From: Woeseiaceae bacterium | Lineage (GTDB): Bacteria > Pseudomonadota > Gammaproteobacteria > Steroidobacterales > Woeseiaceae | Reading direction: 5' to 3' | DNA: 64,000 nt | Assembly: GCA_021773115.1 (NCBI GenBank) | Contig: JAJFKS010000017.1 | Span: forward strand, 248,001-312,000 | Shown here: in pieces, positions 1 through 8,335 of the stretch | Layout of the letters: every line of letters starts with the position of its first letter | Position numbering within the stretch: position 1 is the stretch's first letter | Program-made: the position numbers and the translations under genes | Notes under the pieces: model-generated | Told to the model about the DNA's origin: nothing | Databases searched by the model: none | What the model saw: only the letters and a program-made list of their open reading frames with translations

Positions 1-313
1 GTGCATAGCGCCCAAGCGCGACAATATCAATGACACGGTTCGGCCAGGCCAGCGGGCGGCGCTGCGGCAGGTAGGAAATCTTTCTGGCACGCTCACCCGG
101 CGATAGTGTGGCGGTGGATTCACCATCGAGCAGCGAGCTCCCCCCAGATGCATCGAGCAGCCCGAGCATCGCCCGCAGCAGTGTGGTTTTTCCGGCGCCA
201 TTCGGGCCGAGAATCGCAACCAGTTCACCGGGACGCAAGCTAAGTGAGGCCGTGCCAAGCAAACTTAGGTTGGCGGCGAAAACGGAAAGGTTTTGTGCGA
301 CGAGTTCAGTCAT
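1..313 (-). CDS. btuD: Cobalamin ABC transporter ATP-binding protein, BtuD/FecE type (C-terminus outside window)
   Basis: ATPase of the vitamin B12 importer, acting at the cytoplasmic face of the inner membrane. Only about 104 N-terminal residues are in the window. Visible are the Walker A motif GPNGAGKTT near residue 35 and a Q-loop-like YLPQ near residue 83. The ATG overlaps the stop of the upstream btuC by 8 nt, so it is the fourth gene of the btuB-btuF-btuC-btuD operon controlled by the cobalamin riboswitch. Signature and Walker B motifs lie outside the window. By domain alone it could be a haem or siderophore ATPase; the riboswitch and neighbours point to cobalamin. Confidence 0.9.
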   Translation of the reverse strand, partial: MTELVAQNLSVFAANLSLLGTASLSLRPGELVAILGPNGAGKTTLLRAMLGLLDASGGSSLLDGESTATLSPGERARKISYLPQRRPLAWPNRVIDIVALGRYA

Positions 314-1295
314 TCGTCACACGCCTTTGCATGGCGATCCAGATGAATGCCGGTGCTCCGATCAGGGCCGCGACCACGCCCAGTTTCAGTTCGGTGGTTG
401 TGGGCATGAGCCTGACTGCGATATCCGCCAGAACCAGTATCAGCCCGGCCAGTAAGCCACTGGGCAACAGGCTCCGCGCAGGGTCGTAATTTACGAACGG
501 CCGGACAATGTGCGGTGCGACAATGCCGACGAAGCCAATCGCGCCGGCGAGGGCGACTGCCGCACCGGTCGCCAGCCCGGCGCCAAGGACGACGGCTATT
601 CTCTGTCGGTGCAAGTTAAGGCCGACGCCGCTCGCTGCCTCGTCGCCCAGAGTAAGCGCCGATAAACCGCGACGCGTGACGAAAAGAATTGCGAGCCCGA
701 GCGCGATGAAAGGCACCGTTGTCTGCAAGTCCAGAAAGCTTCGATTGGCGACGGACCCCAGCAGCCAGTTCATCATGTCCGCAAGTGAAAACGGGTTGGG
801 TGCGAGATTCAGCAGCAAGGACATAAGGGATGCAGAAAAACTGGATAGGCCAACACCGATGAGTATCAATGTGACGACAGATTTAATTCGAATCGCGGCG
901 ACAGCGAGCAGGGCGGTCGCCGCGAGTGCACCGGCTATCGCATACACGGGCAATAGAAAGGGCGAGCTAGCTGCCAGGCCGTAATAGAGCGCGAAAGTTG
1001 CGAACAGCGACGATGTAGCCGTTACGCCGAGGACACCGGGTTCCGCCAATGGATTTCGCAGCAGCCCCTGCAATGCTGCACCGCTGGTTCCGAGTGCGGC
1101 ACCCACAACGAAGGCGGCGAGCGCTCGCGGCATTCGAATTTCCCAGACGACGATGTTGTCTGCGTCCGTTGATTGGCCCAGCAAAGCGGCAATGACTTGC
1201 GACAGCCCCATCGGCGTTGAGCCAAGCAGACATGCAGCGAGTATGGCCGTCAGGCAAGCGAGCACAAGCACGATGAGGAAATGTCCGGACTTCAT
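306..1295 (-). CDS. btuC: Cobalamin ABC transporter permease, FecCD/BtuC family
   Basis: Inner-membrane permease of the B12 importer, 329 aa, the usual length for the FecCD family. It is hydrophobic throughout with about nine or ten predicted membrane segments. A conserved FecCD signature (GTSGAALQGLLRNPLAEPG) lies around residues 68-86, and a cytoplasmic coupling region (GDEAASGVGLN) in the second half. The ATG overlaps the btuF stop (ATGA) and its own stop overlaps btuD, so translation is probably coupled. Siderophore permeases share the fold; the cobalamin assignment rests on the riboswitch and the adjacent btuF and btuB. Confidence 0.92.
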   Translation of the reverse strand: MKSGHFLIVLVLACLTAILAACLLGSTPMGLSQVIAALLGQSTDADNIVVWEIRMPRALAAFVVGAALGTSGAALQGLLRNPLAEPGVLGVTATSSLFATFALYYGLAASSPFLLPVYAIAGALAATALLAVAAIRIKSVVTLILIGVGLSSFSASLMSLLLNLAPNPFSLADMMNWLLGSVANRSFLDLQTTVPFIALGLAILFVTRRGLSALTLGDEAASGVGLNLHRQRIAVVLGAGLATGAAVALAGAIGFVGIVAPHIVRPFVNYDPARSLLPSGLLAGLILVLADIAVRLMPTTTELKLGVVAALIGAPAFIWIAMQRRVTND

Positions 1296-2095
1296 TTCGC
1301 GGCCAATGCCTCAATGGCATCCAGCAGGAACCAGGCACCGCAGGATGTCCAGGCACCTTGTAACATCACTGTCGGCCGATCCGTCAATTGCCGTTTGGCA
1401 ACCGGGTGTCGCATCGGGCTCCAGAGTTCTGGCCGAATTGTATCGACATCAAAAAATGCGGCGGCAATCAAATCAGGTTGTTCGTAGGCAAGGCGTTCGA
1501 GTGGCAGCGAACGCCACCCGGCGCTCTCTTCAAAATTGCTGTACCCGGCAGTCAGCAGCATTTCGTTCACCAGCGTTCCCGGGCCACTCGTAACGCCAGT
1601 GGGTGTCATGTACAGGGCTTGGCGATGGGGATTGCTCGTTTCTATCGAGGCCAGACGCGCATCGAACTCCGCGACTATCTCGGCACCCCGATCTGGAACG
1701 CCAAGGCCGCCAGCGATTGTTAAGGTTGCTGCGCGGATTTCAGCGAGACTGTTCGCATACGGCAATTGCAGGACATCGATGCCAGCACGGCTCAGAAGGC
1801 TCGCTACGCGTGGACCGCCACCGTAGGAGCGAACAACGAGATCGGGTTGCAGCGTCAGCACATCCTCGGCAAGCGGCCGCACGGTCGTGAGCCCCGCGGC
1901 GCGCTCACGCATATAGGAAAAATGCTTATCGGCATCTGGCGACAAAGCCAGGATACGGGTTGCGGGCAGCATCTTGAGCAGGAATTGATCGGCGCAGTAG
2001 TCGAGGCTGACGACGCGCGTTGGTATCCTGTCTGCCAGCGTCGTACCGCTTATGATTAGCGCAAGCAGTACGGCAATAGCACGGTGACCAGGCAT
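1292..2095 (-). CDS. btuF: Periplasmic cobalamin-binding protein, BtuF-like
   Basis: Substrate-binding protein of the B12 importer, 267 aa. It has a short Sec signal peptide (about residues 1-21, ending in TTLA) followed by the type III binding-protein opening RVVSLDYCADQFLL. The segment LAEDVLTLQPDLVV is typical of BtuF/FhuD lobes. It would receive cobalamin after passage through the BtuB-like receptor encoded 3 nt upstream and pass it to BtuC/BtuD encoded downstream with ATGA overlaps. The family also binds haem and siderophores; context favours cobalamin. Confidence 0.88.
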   Translation of the reverse strand: MPGHRAIAVLLALIISGTTLADRIPTRVVSLDYCADQFLLKMLPATRILALSPDADKHFSYMRERAAGLTTVRPLAEDVLTLQPDLVVRSYGGGPRVASLLSRAGIDVLQLPYANSLAEIRAATLTIAGGLGVPDRGAEIVAEFDARLASIETSNPHRQALYMTPTGVTSGPGTLVNEMLLTAGYSNFEESAGWRSLPLERLAYEQPDLIAAAFFDVDTIRPELWSPMRHPVAKRQLTDRPTVMLQGAWTSCGAWFLLDAIEALAAK

Positions 2096-2098
2096 CGC

Positions 2099-3931
2099 CT
2101 AGAAGCTTAAACGGGCGCCGACGTAGCCCGATAGTCCCGGCGTACCGTAGCCGATAACCTGTTGGTACTGCCGGTCCAGCAGGTTTTCGATTCGAGCGTA
2201 CAGCTCAAGTTTTTCCTTCAATGAGTAGCGGCCAGAGACGTCGACGCGTGTCCAGGAACCGACAGTGCCGTTGGGATCCTGCTCTTCGCCGTTGTAACGC
2301 ATCGACAGGGTGCCGGCGAAGCGCCCTTCAGGATTGAAAGCCAGGCTGAGGTCGCCGGATTGTTTTGGCACACGAATCAGGTCGATTCCTGCGCCATCTT
2401 TCGCATCGATCCATGCGAAGTTCATCGACGTTTCGAGCCAGTCGTTGACGCGGTATTGGCTACTGAGTTCGATGCCATCGGAAGTCGCCGAAGCGATATT
2501 TTCATAGGCGCCAATTGCGAAGGCGAAATCGATAAGATTTTCCGTGTCCTGTGCAAAGTAAGTCAGGCCAATTTCACCGCGTGCATCGGCGCTTCGAAAG
2601 GTGACACCGATATCGTAGGCTTCTGAAGTTTCCGGTTTGAGATCGGCATTTGCTTCGCTGGCGCCGCAGCAGAAGAATGTTGTCTGAAACAGTGTTGGGG
2701 CCTTAAATCCTTCGCCCCAGCTCGCGCGCAGCGTTAGCTGGTCATGTGGATTGAATGCGATTGCGACGCGGCCCGTCGTCTCAACACCGTACTGTTCGTG
2801 ATCATCGTTGCGAAGGCCTGCTGTCACAGTTAGTGTTTCAGTAGCTCGCCATTCGTAGAGCGCAAACAATCCATCAATCGACGTGCTGATATCATTGGCT
2901 TCACTGTCCTCGCGTTCGATGCCGAACGCGATACGATTACTTTCGTTGGCCGTAAGTGTGCCCTGATAACGATAGATCGTTCGATTGCCCTCGCTGCCGA
3001 ATCCGGGCTGGCTGTTGGCAAAACTTTGTCGATCAATATCCGAGTATCCAATGAGAAAAAGGTTATCCAGCTTGCCGCCAAACAGTGGCAATTGCAGCGA
3101 AAGGTTTGATACAAGTTCTTCCGTGGTACTGAGCTCGTCGCCATCGGCGACATTCCCCGGTGCGCCGAAGGAAAAGCTGTCGAATTCGGCATCAGCGTCG
3201 GTCCAAAGAATCGTTGCCTGCAAACGAGCATCGCCAATCACTGCGCCGCCAGCCGCACTGATGCTTAGTGCGTCGTAAGCATCATCTTCAGTGTTACCGT
3301 TAGCCTCATCCGCTTTCGAGATACCGTCAGTTGAATTGTGAACTGCCGCGATGCGGAAATCGAATCGCTCGCCGCTGCCGCCAATCGAGGCGCCAGCACG
3401 CAAGCTGCCATAGGACCCGCCATGTGCGAAGAGATTTCCACCGAAGCCGTTGCCGGGTCGCTTCGTGATGATATTCACAACGCCACCCATCGCGTCAGTT
3501 CCCCAAAGCGTCGATTGTGGTCCCTTCAGGACTTCAATTCGGTCAATATTTGAAGGATCGAGCCGCGCGAAGTCAAATCCGCCCCCCGGTGCGCTGGGAT
3601 CATTCACCACCACACCATCGACAATGACCAAAGTCTGTGCACTCGCGGCACCACGAATACGAACAGATGCTGCACCTCCCTGGCTGCCGTTCTGGTTGAC
3701 AGTAACTCCTGGCGCTGACGCGATGGCGTCGACCACATAGTCGACACCAAGTGCATCGATATCATCGGACGTGATGACATAAACGCTCGAGCCGATGACC
3801 GACTGCGGCTGATCCAGGCGTACGCCGTAGACGATAATGTCATCGTCGACGGCAGCATTTGAGCTCTCGGCGATGGCCATTTCAGCCAGCAACAAGGAGC
3901 TGAGAATGCCCACGGTTAAATACTTATTCAT
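2099..3931 (-). CDS. btuB: TonB-dependent cobalamin receptor, BtuB-like
   Basis: Outer-membrane TonB-gated channel for cobalamin or corrinoids, 610 aa, matching E. coli BtuB in size. From the chosen ATG there is a signal peptide (about 1-22), a TonB-box-like DDIIVYG near residue 30, a plug domain (VRIRGA, LVIVDGV, EVLKGPQSTLWG), a 22-strand-type barrel and a terminal aromatic residue (ARLSF). The reading frame extends 31 codons further upstream, but the ATG at 3931 has a GGGAAA ribosome-binding site and begins a proper signal sequence. It is the first gene after the cobalamin riboswitch, so B12 should repress it. Confidence 0.93.
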   Translation of the reverse strand: MNKYLTVGILSSLLLAEMAIAESSNAAVDDDIIVYGVRLDQPQSVIGSSVYVITSDDIDALGVDYVVDAIASAPGVTVNQNGSQGGAASVRIRGAASAQTLVIVDGVVVNDPSAPGGGFDFARLDPSNIDRIEVLKGPQSTLWGTDAMGGVVNIITKRPGNGFGGNLFAHGGSYGSLRAGASIGGSGERFDFRIAAVHNSTDGISKADEANGNTEDDAYDALSISAAGGAVIGDARLQATILWTDADAEFDSFSFGAPGNVADGDELSTTEELVSNLSLQLPLFGGKLDNLFLIGYSDIDRQSFANSQPGFGSEGNRTIYRYQGTLTANESNRIAFGIEREDSEANDISTSIDGLFALYEWRATETLTVTAGLRNDDHEQYGVETTGRVAIAFNPHDQLTLRASWGEGFKAPTLFQTTFFCCGASEANADLKPETSEAYDIGVTFRSADARGEIGLTYFAQDTENLIDFAFAIGAYENIASATSDGIELSSQYRVNDWLETSMNFAWIDAKDGAGIDLIRVPKQSGDLSLAFNPEGRFAGTLSMRYNGEEQDPNGTVGSWTRVDVSGRYSLKEKLELYARIENLLDRQYQQVIGYGTPGLSGYVGARLSF

Positions 3932-4064
3932 TGGATTTTCCCAATGTCCGGACGTCGAATGCGGACACATCGAAACGACTGAATGCGGCTTCACTGACAA
4001 TGCAGCGCGACGAGCCAACCACATGTCGTTTCACGGGAAGTGAGATTCCGGCCCTGCAGGTTAA

Positions 4065-4245
4065 CCCGACCTTGGACGAACGACGCGATGGCAGGTTTCC
4101 TGGCTTGTTGATCGTTGACGTTGGCCGCCTTCCCAGGATTGATCGTCCTAGTGGCTAGCTGGCCAGCATCTCCCAACTTACAGTTGCGGGTACAGCCCCG
4201 GAATTTCTCCGGGTTCCCTCTTAGCTCCCAAATTCGGAGCACCAT
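4065..4245 (-). promoter_or_regulatory. Cobalamin (adenosylcobalamin) riboswitch
   Basis: On the minus strand the conserved core elements appear in the right order: AGGGAA (4219-4214), the central CTGTACCCGCAACTGTAAG (4195-4177), GCCACTAGG (4155-4147), GGGAAGGC (4134-4127) and the B12 box GCCAGGAAACCTGCC (about 4104-4090). This is a complete class I cobalamin aptamer. It lies between a promoter at about 4258-4284 and the btuB start at 3931, leaving about 160 nt for the expression platform. In this family B12 binding turns expression off; I did not resolve whether control is by termination or by ribosome-site sequestration. The outer edges are approximate. Confidence 0.96.
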
Positions 4246-4257
4246 CTGGTAAGGGAA

Positions 4258-4284
4258 ATTAGAGCACGCCTTCCGCCGTGTCAA
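4258..4284 (-). promoter_or_regulatory. Candidate sigma-70 promoter of the btu operon
   Basis: On the minus strand a perfect -35 TTGACA (4284-4279) is followed after 15 nt by TCTAAT (4263-4258), a 5/6 match to the -10 consensus. The spacing is short but acceptable. The predicted start near 4251 lies just before the riboswitch aptamer, and the promoter lies after the greB stop, so btuBFCD can be transcribed independently of greB. Confidence 0.6.
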
Positions 4285-4304
4285 ACGGAGTGTGGCGCTT
4301 TGCG

Positions 4305-4793
4305 CTAATAGTGAATAGACAGGACACTCAGGGTTGCAACTCGCTCGCCGGTCGTGACGACGATGACGTCCCCGACGCGCTTGGTTCGGAGCGCTTTGGC
4401 GAGCGGGGAGTCCATGCTGATGGCCTGGCTTTTGGCGTCGGTCTCGTCTGGACCGACAATTCGATAGCTTGACGTTGTGCCACGTTCGTCGCGCAACTCG
4501 ACCGTCGCTCCGAAGTAGATCGAATCGCCTTCGGGCGAATCGCGCACGATGTTGAGAGTCGGCAACCGCTTTTGCAGATAGTGAATTCTGTGGTCCAGTC
4601 CGCCGAGTTCTTTCTTACGGTAGATATACTCGGCGTTTTCCGACCGATCACCTTCTGCGGCTGCGGCAGCGAGCGCTTTTACGACATCCCGTCGGCGACG
4701 CCATAGATCGGCGAGCTCAGATTGCAGGGCGTCAAAGCCCGCCGGCGTAATATACGGCGACGAACTTGGAGCAGGGGGGCGCCAGCGTCCCAT
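4305..4793 (-). CDS. greB: Transcription elongation factor GreB
   Basis: GreB stimulates transcript cleavage in backtracked RNA polymerase. The product is 162 aa, the expected size. The N-terminal coiled-coil has the acidic loop motif GDRSENAEY at about residues 48-56 and the GreB-type [15 protein letters not shown]; the C-terminal FKBP-like domain contains TVELRDERG and SPLAKAL. The ATG lies 50 nt downstream of the broken kelch gene. A start-proximal Pro/Ser-rich segment (about ten residues) is slightly longer than in E. coli GreB. GreB is favoured over GreA because of the YIY..K tip sequence. Confidence 0.95.
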   Translation of the reverse strand: MGRWRPPAPSSSPYITPAGFDALQSELADLWRRRRDVVKALAAAAAEGDRSENAEYIYRKKELGGLDHRIHYLQKRLPTLNIVRDSPEGDSIYFGATVELRDERGTTSSYRIVGPDETDAKSQAISMDSPLAKALRTKRVGDVIVVTTGERVATLSVLSIHY

Positions 4794-4843
4794 CAGCGAC
4801 TACTTCCCGGTCTCAGGCTGGATGGATTCGAAAATGTGCTTAT

Positions 4844-5761
4844 TCATTCGCGAGTTTCCAGTGGCCGCGACAAAACCCGGCCGGTCATGGTCTGATGGCC
4901 GAGCATGCCACCAACGGTGTACCAGTCGTTTTTAAACTGCACCAGGCCACGATGGTCCATTGACGATGGTGTGCGACTATCAATTTTCGTCCATGCCTTG
5001 CGGCCCAGATCGAATACCAGCGTTTCGGCGCTTGGTTCGGATGGTAAGGAATTGTATCCGATGCCACTAAAGTTATAGGGATTGATGCTACCACCAACAA
5101 AAGCGACAGAGTTCATCGCGTCAATTCCGGCAGCCGCCATACGATAGCGAGGCTGGCCAGGATGTGCATCGACCGGATGCCAGTCGATGCGGCGATAATT
5201 GTCATCGTTGATGACGCCCAGAAAACATTCGTTGCTTGTTACAAACTCTCGGGGGCCAGATCTATTCGACTGGATCATCACGCCATCGCAAAACAACATC
5301 TGATTCCTTACGATTCCACCTGCATGTCCAAATAAGGAGTGTCCGGGTATTGGCGTTGCTTGCGCCCAGCTGTTCGTGTCGGTATCGAATACCTGCACGA
5401 GGTTGACGTTTCCGTAGTCGTGCCAGCCGCTGATCAGATAGATGTATCGATCCTGAGAGCTGACCGCAACGGACGCGAGCCGGCCCATACCACCGGGAAC
5501 ATCGGGCGCGCGTTGCCACTAAGTACGGTCCGAGCGGAAGATGAATGTTTGCGCATGAATTTCGGAATGACTGAGACCGCTCGCGATTCCGGAGAAGCTT
5601 GCGATATAGCTAATATCACCTCGTTGCAGCGACGCGACCGCGTTATTCGAGACCGCTTCGGGCAGAGGCGGTGGGGATTCTTCTGCTGCCATTGCCGTGC
5701 TGGCCGCGAGGTAAGCGCAAGCGATGACACGAACATATCGCAAGGCGGTATTCAGCAACAT
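4844..5761 (-). pseudogene. Kelch-repeat periplasmic protein interrupted by an in-frame TAG
   Basis: One frame runs 306 codons from an ATG at 5761 to a TGA at 4844, with a single internal TAG at 5521-5519. The N-terminal part has a Sec signal peptide (about residues 1-26, ending STAMA). After the TAG the frame continues with kelch-type beta-propeller repeats: YIYLISGW, VQVFDTDTNSWAQATPIPG, TLVFDLGRKAWTKID, WYTVGG. Protein-like sequence continues directly on both sides of the stop without a frame change, so this is a nonsense mutation, a sequence error or readthrough. A downstream ATG at 5488 could start a 214-aa piece without signal peptide. Function unknown. It lies between rdgC and greB. 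Confidence 0.75.
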
Positions 5762-5824
5762 CGCACGACTCCAGACGGGTAGCCGATTGTATATCAGCCA
5801 GGCGAGTGCGTCTGTCGGCGACAA

Positions 5825-6715
5825 TCAGGCGAAGCCATTCAGCAGCTTTTTCAGGTCATTGATCATGTGGCGTAGCGTTCCACTGATCAGCACAAATTCA
5901 GCGTCCATGCGAGCCAGCGGTTCCAGTTCGTCGCTGTTGTCGTCATCCATGCCGAGGAAGCGTAGCTTGCTGATGGTGCCGTCCTGATCAATCACGCAAC
6001 TCAGGATATTGTCGTACTCAATGGCGAGATGGGTAAGGCGCATGCCTTCTGCAACATGATTACGAATACTTTTTTCACTCAGGTCGAAATGCGTCCAACG
6101 TACATTGGAGCCGGAGTCTGCGGCGTCCTGCATTCTGCATTCGCGGCCAACGGCAAACTGACCGGGCGCATTGCCAAGAAAAATACGGGTCAAAAACTCG
6201 CCAATTGGCTTGTTGAATTGCAACGGCCGTACGTTGGCAATGTTGGTTGCGGCGCTCAAACGTCGCAAAAACCGTTCAGCGACCGAAGCCTGTAGTGCAT
6301 CGATTCCGATGAGGTTTTCCTTCGGGTCGAAGTAGCCCCAGGTGCGGTCGGATTTGAGCATCGCCTTCGGCATCAGCTCGTCGCGCGCCTCGGCTTTTAG
6401 ACGACGCTTCTCTCGCGGACTTGGCGCCTCCTTCATGCGATTGGAGTAGTCTTCGATTCGTGCCTCCAACTCTTCTTTGATCACCGACGGCGGTAGCACC
6501 CGGGACTGACTGCGCATGTGAATCAGGTCTACGCCGTTAACTCGCCTCGCCAGCGAGTCTCCTGCCTCGGCAAAAACCGGTACCCAGCCTGAGCTGCGTT
6601 CGGTCATGGGTCCGCAAGGTTTGAATTCAGCGCTTCGCAAAGCCTCTGACAGCAGTTCTTCAGACTTGGGCCAACCGCTTCCGATACGGTAATAGCGTAC
6701 GTTTCGAAACATCAT
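5825..6715 (-). CDS. rdgC: Recombination-associated protein RdgC
   Basis: RdgC is a ring-shaped DNA-binding protein that modulates RecA activity and is found mainly in beta- and gammaproteobacteria. The product is 296 aa (E. coli about 303). Family features include the opening RNVRYYRI, the segment WVPVF, the central KEELEARI.., the basic stretch REKRRLKAEARDELMPKA and the conserved C-terminal part with LAIEYDN and LRFLGMDD. Two adjacent ATG codons (6715, 6712) can serve as start. About 190 nt of non-coding DNA with a 16-bp palindrome precede it. Confidence 0.95.
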   Translation of the reverse strand: MMFRNVRYYRIGSGWPKSEELLSEALRSAEFKPCGPMTERSSGWVPVFAEAGDSLARRVNGVDLIHMRSQSRVLPPSVIKEELEARIEDYSNRMKEAPSPREKRRLKAEARDELMPKAMLKSDRTWGYFDPKENLIGIDALQASVAERFLRRLSAATNIANVRPLQFNKPIGEFLTRIFLGNAPGQFAVGRECRMQDAADSGSNVRWTHFDLSEKSIRNHVAEGMRLTHLAIEYDNILSCVIDQDGTISKLRFLGMDDDNSDELEPLARMDAEFVLISGTLRHMINDLKKLLNGFA

Positions 6716-6816
6716 TTACGTGTTCACTGACAGTCGGGCGGCGCAGTATCGCCATTTCGTCGCAGGAAGTCGACCGGTGCACATCTGGAAATAGCATTCG
6801 TATCGCAATGCGCTGT

Positions 6817-6832
6817 CTTGGCGCGCGCCAAG
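6817..6832. repeat. Perfect 16-bp palindrome upstream of rdgC
   Basis: CTTGGCGCGCGCCAAG is a perfect inverted repeat in the gap between the OsmC-like gene and rdgC, both on the minus strand. It could be an operator or part of a terminator stem; no T-run follows on either strand. No other copy was noticed in the window. Confidence 0.5.
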
Positions 6833-6909
6833 CAATTCAATCAAAAATGGTCCTGCGACGGGCCATCGTCAAGCTGTATCCGCAAGTTCAGTTGCTGAAT
6901 GCTTCCCGG

Positions 6910-7506
6910 TCAACCTTCACGGCTGTCTATCTCATCGCCGTTATAGACCAATCGAGTCGACCACGGAATTGGATTGCGTAACGCATGGTGAGCCATGCAG
7001 GACCCTTCAGCCTCATCCAGCAAGGCTTGAATTTTGTCTCTGGGCTCCGGACTTTCAATAATGACGTGAGTCTCAACCTTCTCGCACTGCCCTTCGGTCG
7101 TGTGGCCTAGGTCGCGCATGCTCCCCAGGTTCGTCATAAATCGAATTCGCTGTTCAAGTCGCAACGAGGCTACACGAATCTTTCGTGCGGTGAGAATATC
7201 GCTGAGGTGTGTCATCAAACAAAAGCCAATTCCTGCTGCGAAAAATGCTAGCGGTGGTGGGGCAGCGTCATCCCCGACGGGCGGTTGTTCGTCGCAATAT
7301 AAGGTTACGGGACTGAAGCCTGGAATATTAACCTGCACGGTGCCGGTTTTTTGTTGACGTGAATGAGCCTCTGCAACCAGATTGACCTCAAACCGAAGTG
7401 GTTCCGGCGGCCTGGACTTTTTGAATGGGCCCACTTCGAACTCTTGTGGGGTGGGAGCTTGTTCGGCTCGATGGCCGACACTATACGGCTCTGAATGAAA
7501 CTTCAT
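6910..7506 (-). CDS. OsmC/Ohr-family thiol peroxidase-like protein
   Basis: OsmC-family proteins reduce organic hydroperoxides with two cysteines. This 198-aa protein has Cys96 (GIGFCLMTHLSD) and Cys170 (AEGSCMAHHAL), in the positions expected for the reactive pair, and a two-domain OsmC layout after a longer N-terminal segment (about 40 residues). It is the last gene of a minus-strand run hutC-like, ahpD-like, deiodinase-like, osmC-like, 66 nt after the preceding gene. The true substrate is unknown; OsmC homologues next to AhpD-like proteins often act on oxidised small molecules or thiols. Confidence 0.85.
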   Translation of the reverse strand: MKFHSEPYSVGHRAEQAPTPQEFEVGPFKKSRPPEPLRFEVNLVAEAHSRQQKTGTVQVNIPGFSPVTLYCDEQPPVGDDAAPPPLAFFAAGIGFCLMTHLSDILTARKIRVASLRLEQRIRFMTNLGSMRDLGHTTEGQCEKVETHVIIESPEPRDKIQALLDEAEGSCMAHHALRNPIPWSTRLVYNGDEIDSREG

Positions 7507-7572
7507 AGCAACCTCAGTTAGTCAATAAGATCATGGTGATATGCAATGCTACGGTCGAAATAATCGCTGGTT

Positions 7573-8289
7573 TTAGGGCTTAAGCCGCCCGTGTTCATCG
7601 AAATATTCGTCAACTTCACGATGTATCTGACCGAAATTCGGCCAGGCCTTGATAAAATCCCAGAGGGCGAGAAACCCGCCATTTAGCATCACGAGTATGG
7701 CTTTCCATCGCGGTCGGCCTGTAAGCAATTCGGTGTCGGCATGTTCGCGGTAGTGCAGAGTATCGCGGTTGTCGAGTGCTTCTTTTACACCTGCAGCATG
7801 GGCCCAATCACATCGATAGATAACAATACCCTCAGGGTTGATGACGTAAACGATATTTGGCATATGCAGGCTGTAGGCCTTATGCATGCTGCCGTCCAGC
7901 GAGTCGACCAGCACCCGTCGCTGGTCATTGTATTTCCTGACCATACGTTTCGCGGCGGCAAACTTGCTGCTAATTGCCTGATGCTGAGGCGTGCGTTCAC
8001 CGGGATGCGCTTCACGAACGTATACCACGAGAAATTCCACGTCGGGGTACTCTTTTTTTAAGGCATTCATTCCGGGAATACAGTGCACGAACATGCTGCA
8101 CGTAATCGAGCCAGTTTCAATGACGACCGACTTGCCCTTAAAGTCGGAAAGCTTTACCTCATCGCCGTTGATGTCTTGCAAGCTGAAGTCGGGCGCCAAT
8201 TCCCCCGGCCTGGGTCCTGGAAAGCGGAGCTGATCATAATTCTTGTTCTTAAACCGCGCGGTATTGTAGGGCAGCCCATGGTCCGTCAC
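7573..8289 (-). CDS. Deiodinase-like (T4_deiodinase/AhpC-TSA) thioredoxin-fold protein
   Basis: Thioredoxin-fold redox protein. Numbered from the GTG at 8289 it is 238 aa. The fold opens with GELAPDFSLQD, and the active site GSITCSMFVHC has Cys64 where iodothyronine deiodinases carry selenocysteine (GS-T-U-PPF), with a second Cys at 70. Start choice is uncertain: the open frame extends to 8454, but that would overlap the upstream AhpD-like gene by 119 nt, and the GTG has only a weak GAGA ribosome site. Bacterial members have no settled function; peroxide reduction, thiol oxidation or reductive dehalogenation are all possible. Its neighbours are two other thiol enzymes. Confidence 0.75.
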   Translation of the reverse strand: MTDHGLPYNTARFKNKNYDQLRFPGPRPGELAPDFSLQDINGDEVKLSDFKGKSVVIETGSITCSMFVHCIPGMNALKKEYPDVEFLVVYVREAHPGERTPQHQAISSKFAAAKRMVRKYNDQRRVLVDSLDGSMHKAYSLHMPNIVYVINPEGIVIYRCDWAHAAGVKEALDNRDTLHYREHADTELLTGRPRWKAILVMLNGGFLALWDFIKAWPNFGQIHREVDEYFDEHGRLKP

Positions 8290-8335
8290 GCGAATTTCTC
8301 GATGTTCAATTCGGTCAACGTGTCGTGATGAAAAT

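Noticed and set aside
3932..4024. Longer N terminus for btuB
   Set aside because: The extension precedes a normal signal peptide and lies in riboswitch leader; the ATG at 3931 has a ribosome-binding site.
5519..5521. Frameshift in the kelch gene
   Set aside because: The two halves are in the same frame; only a TAG separates them, so it is a nonsense codon, not an indel.
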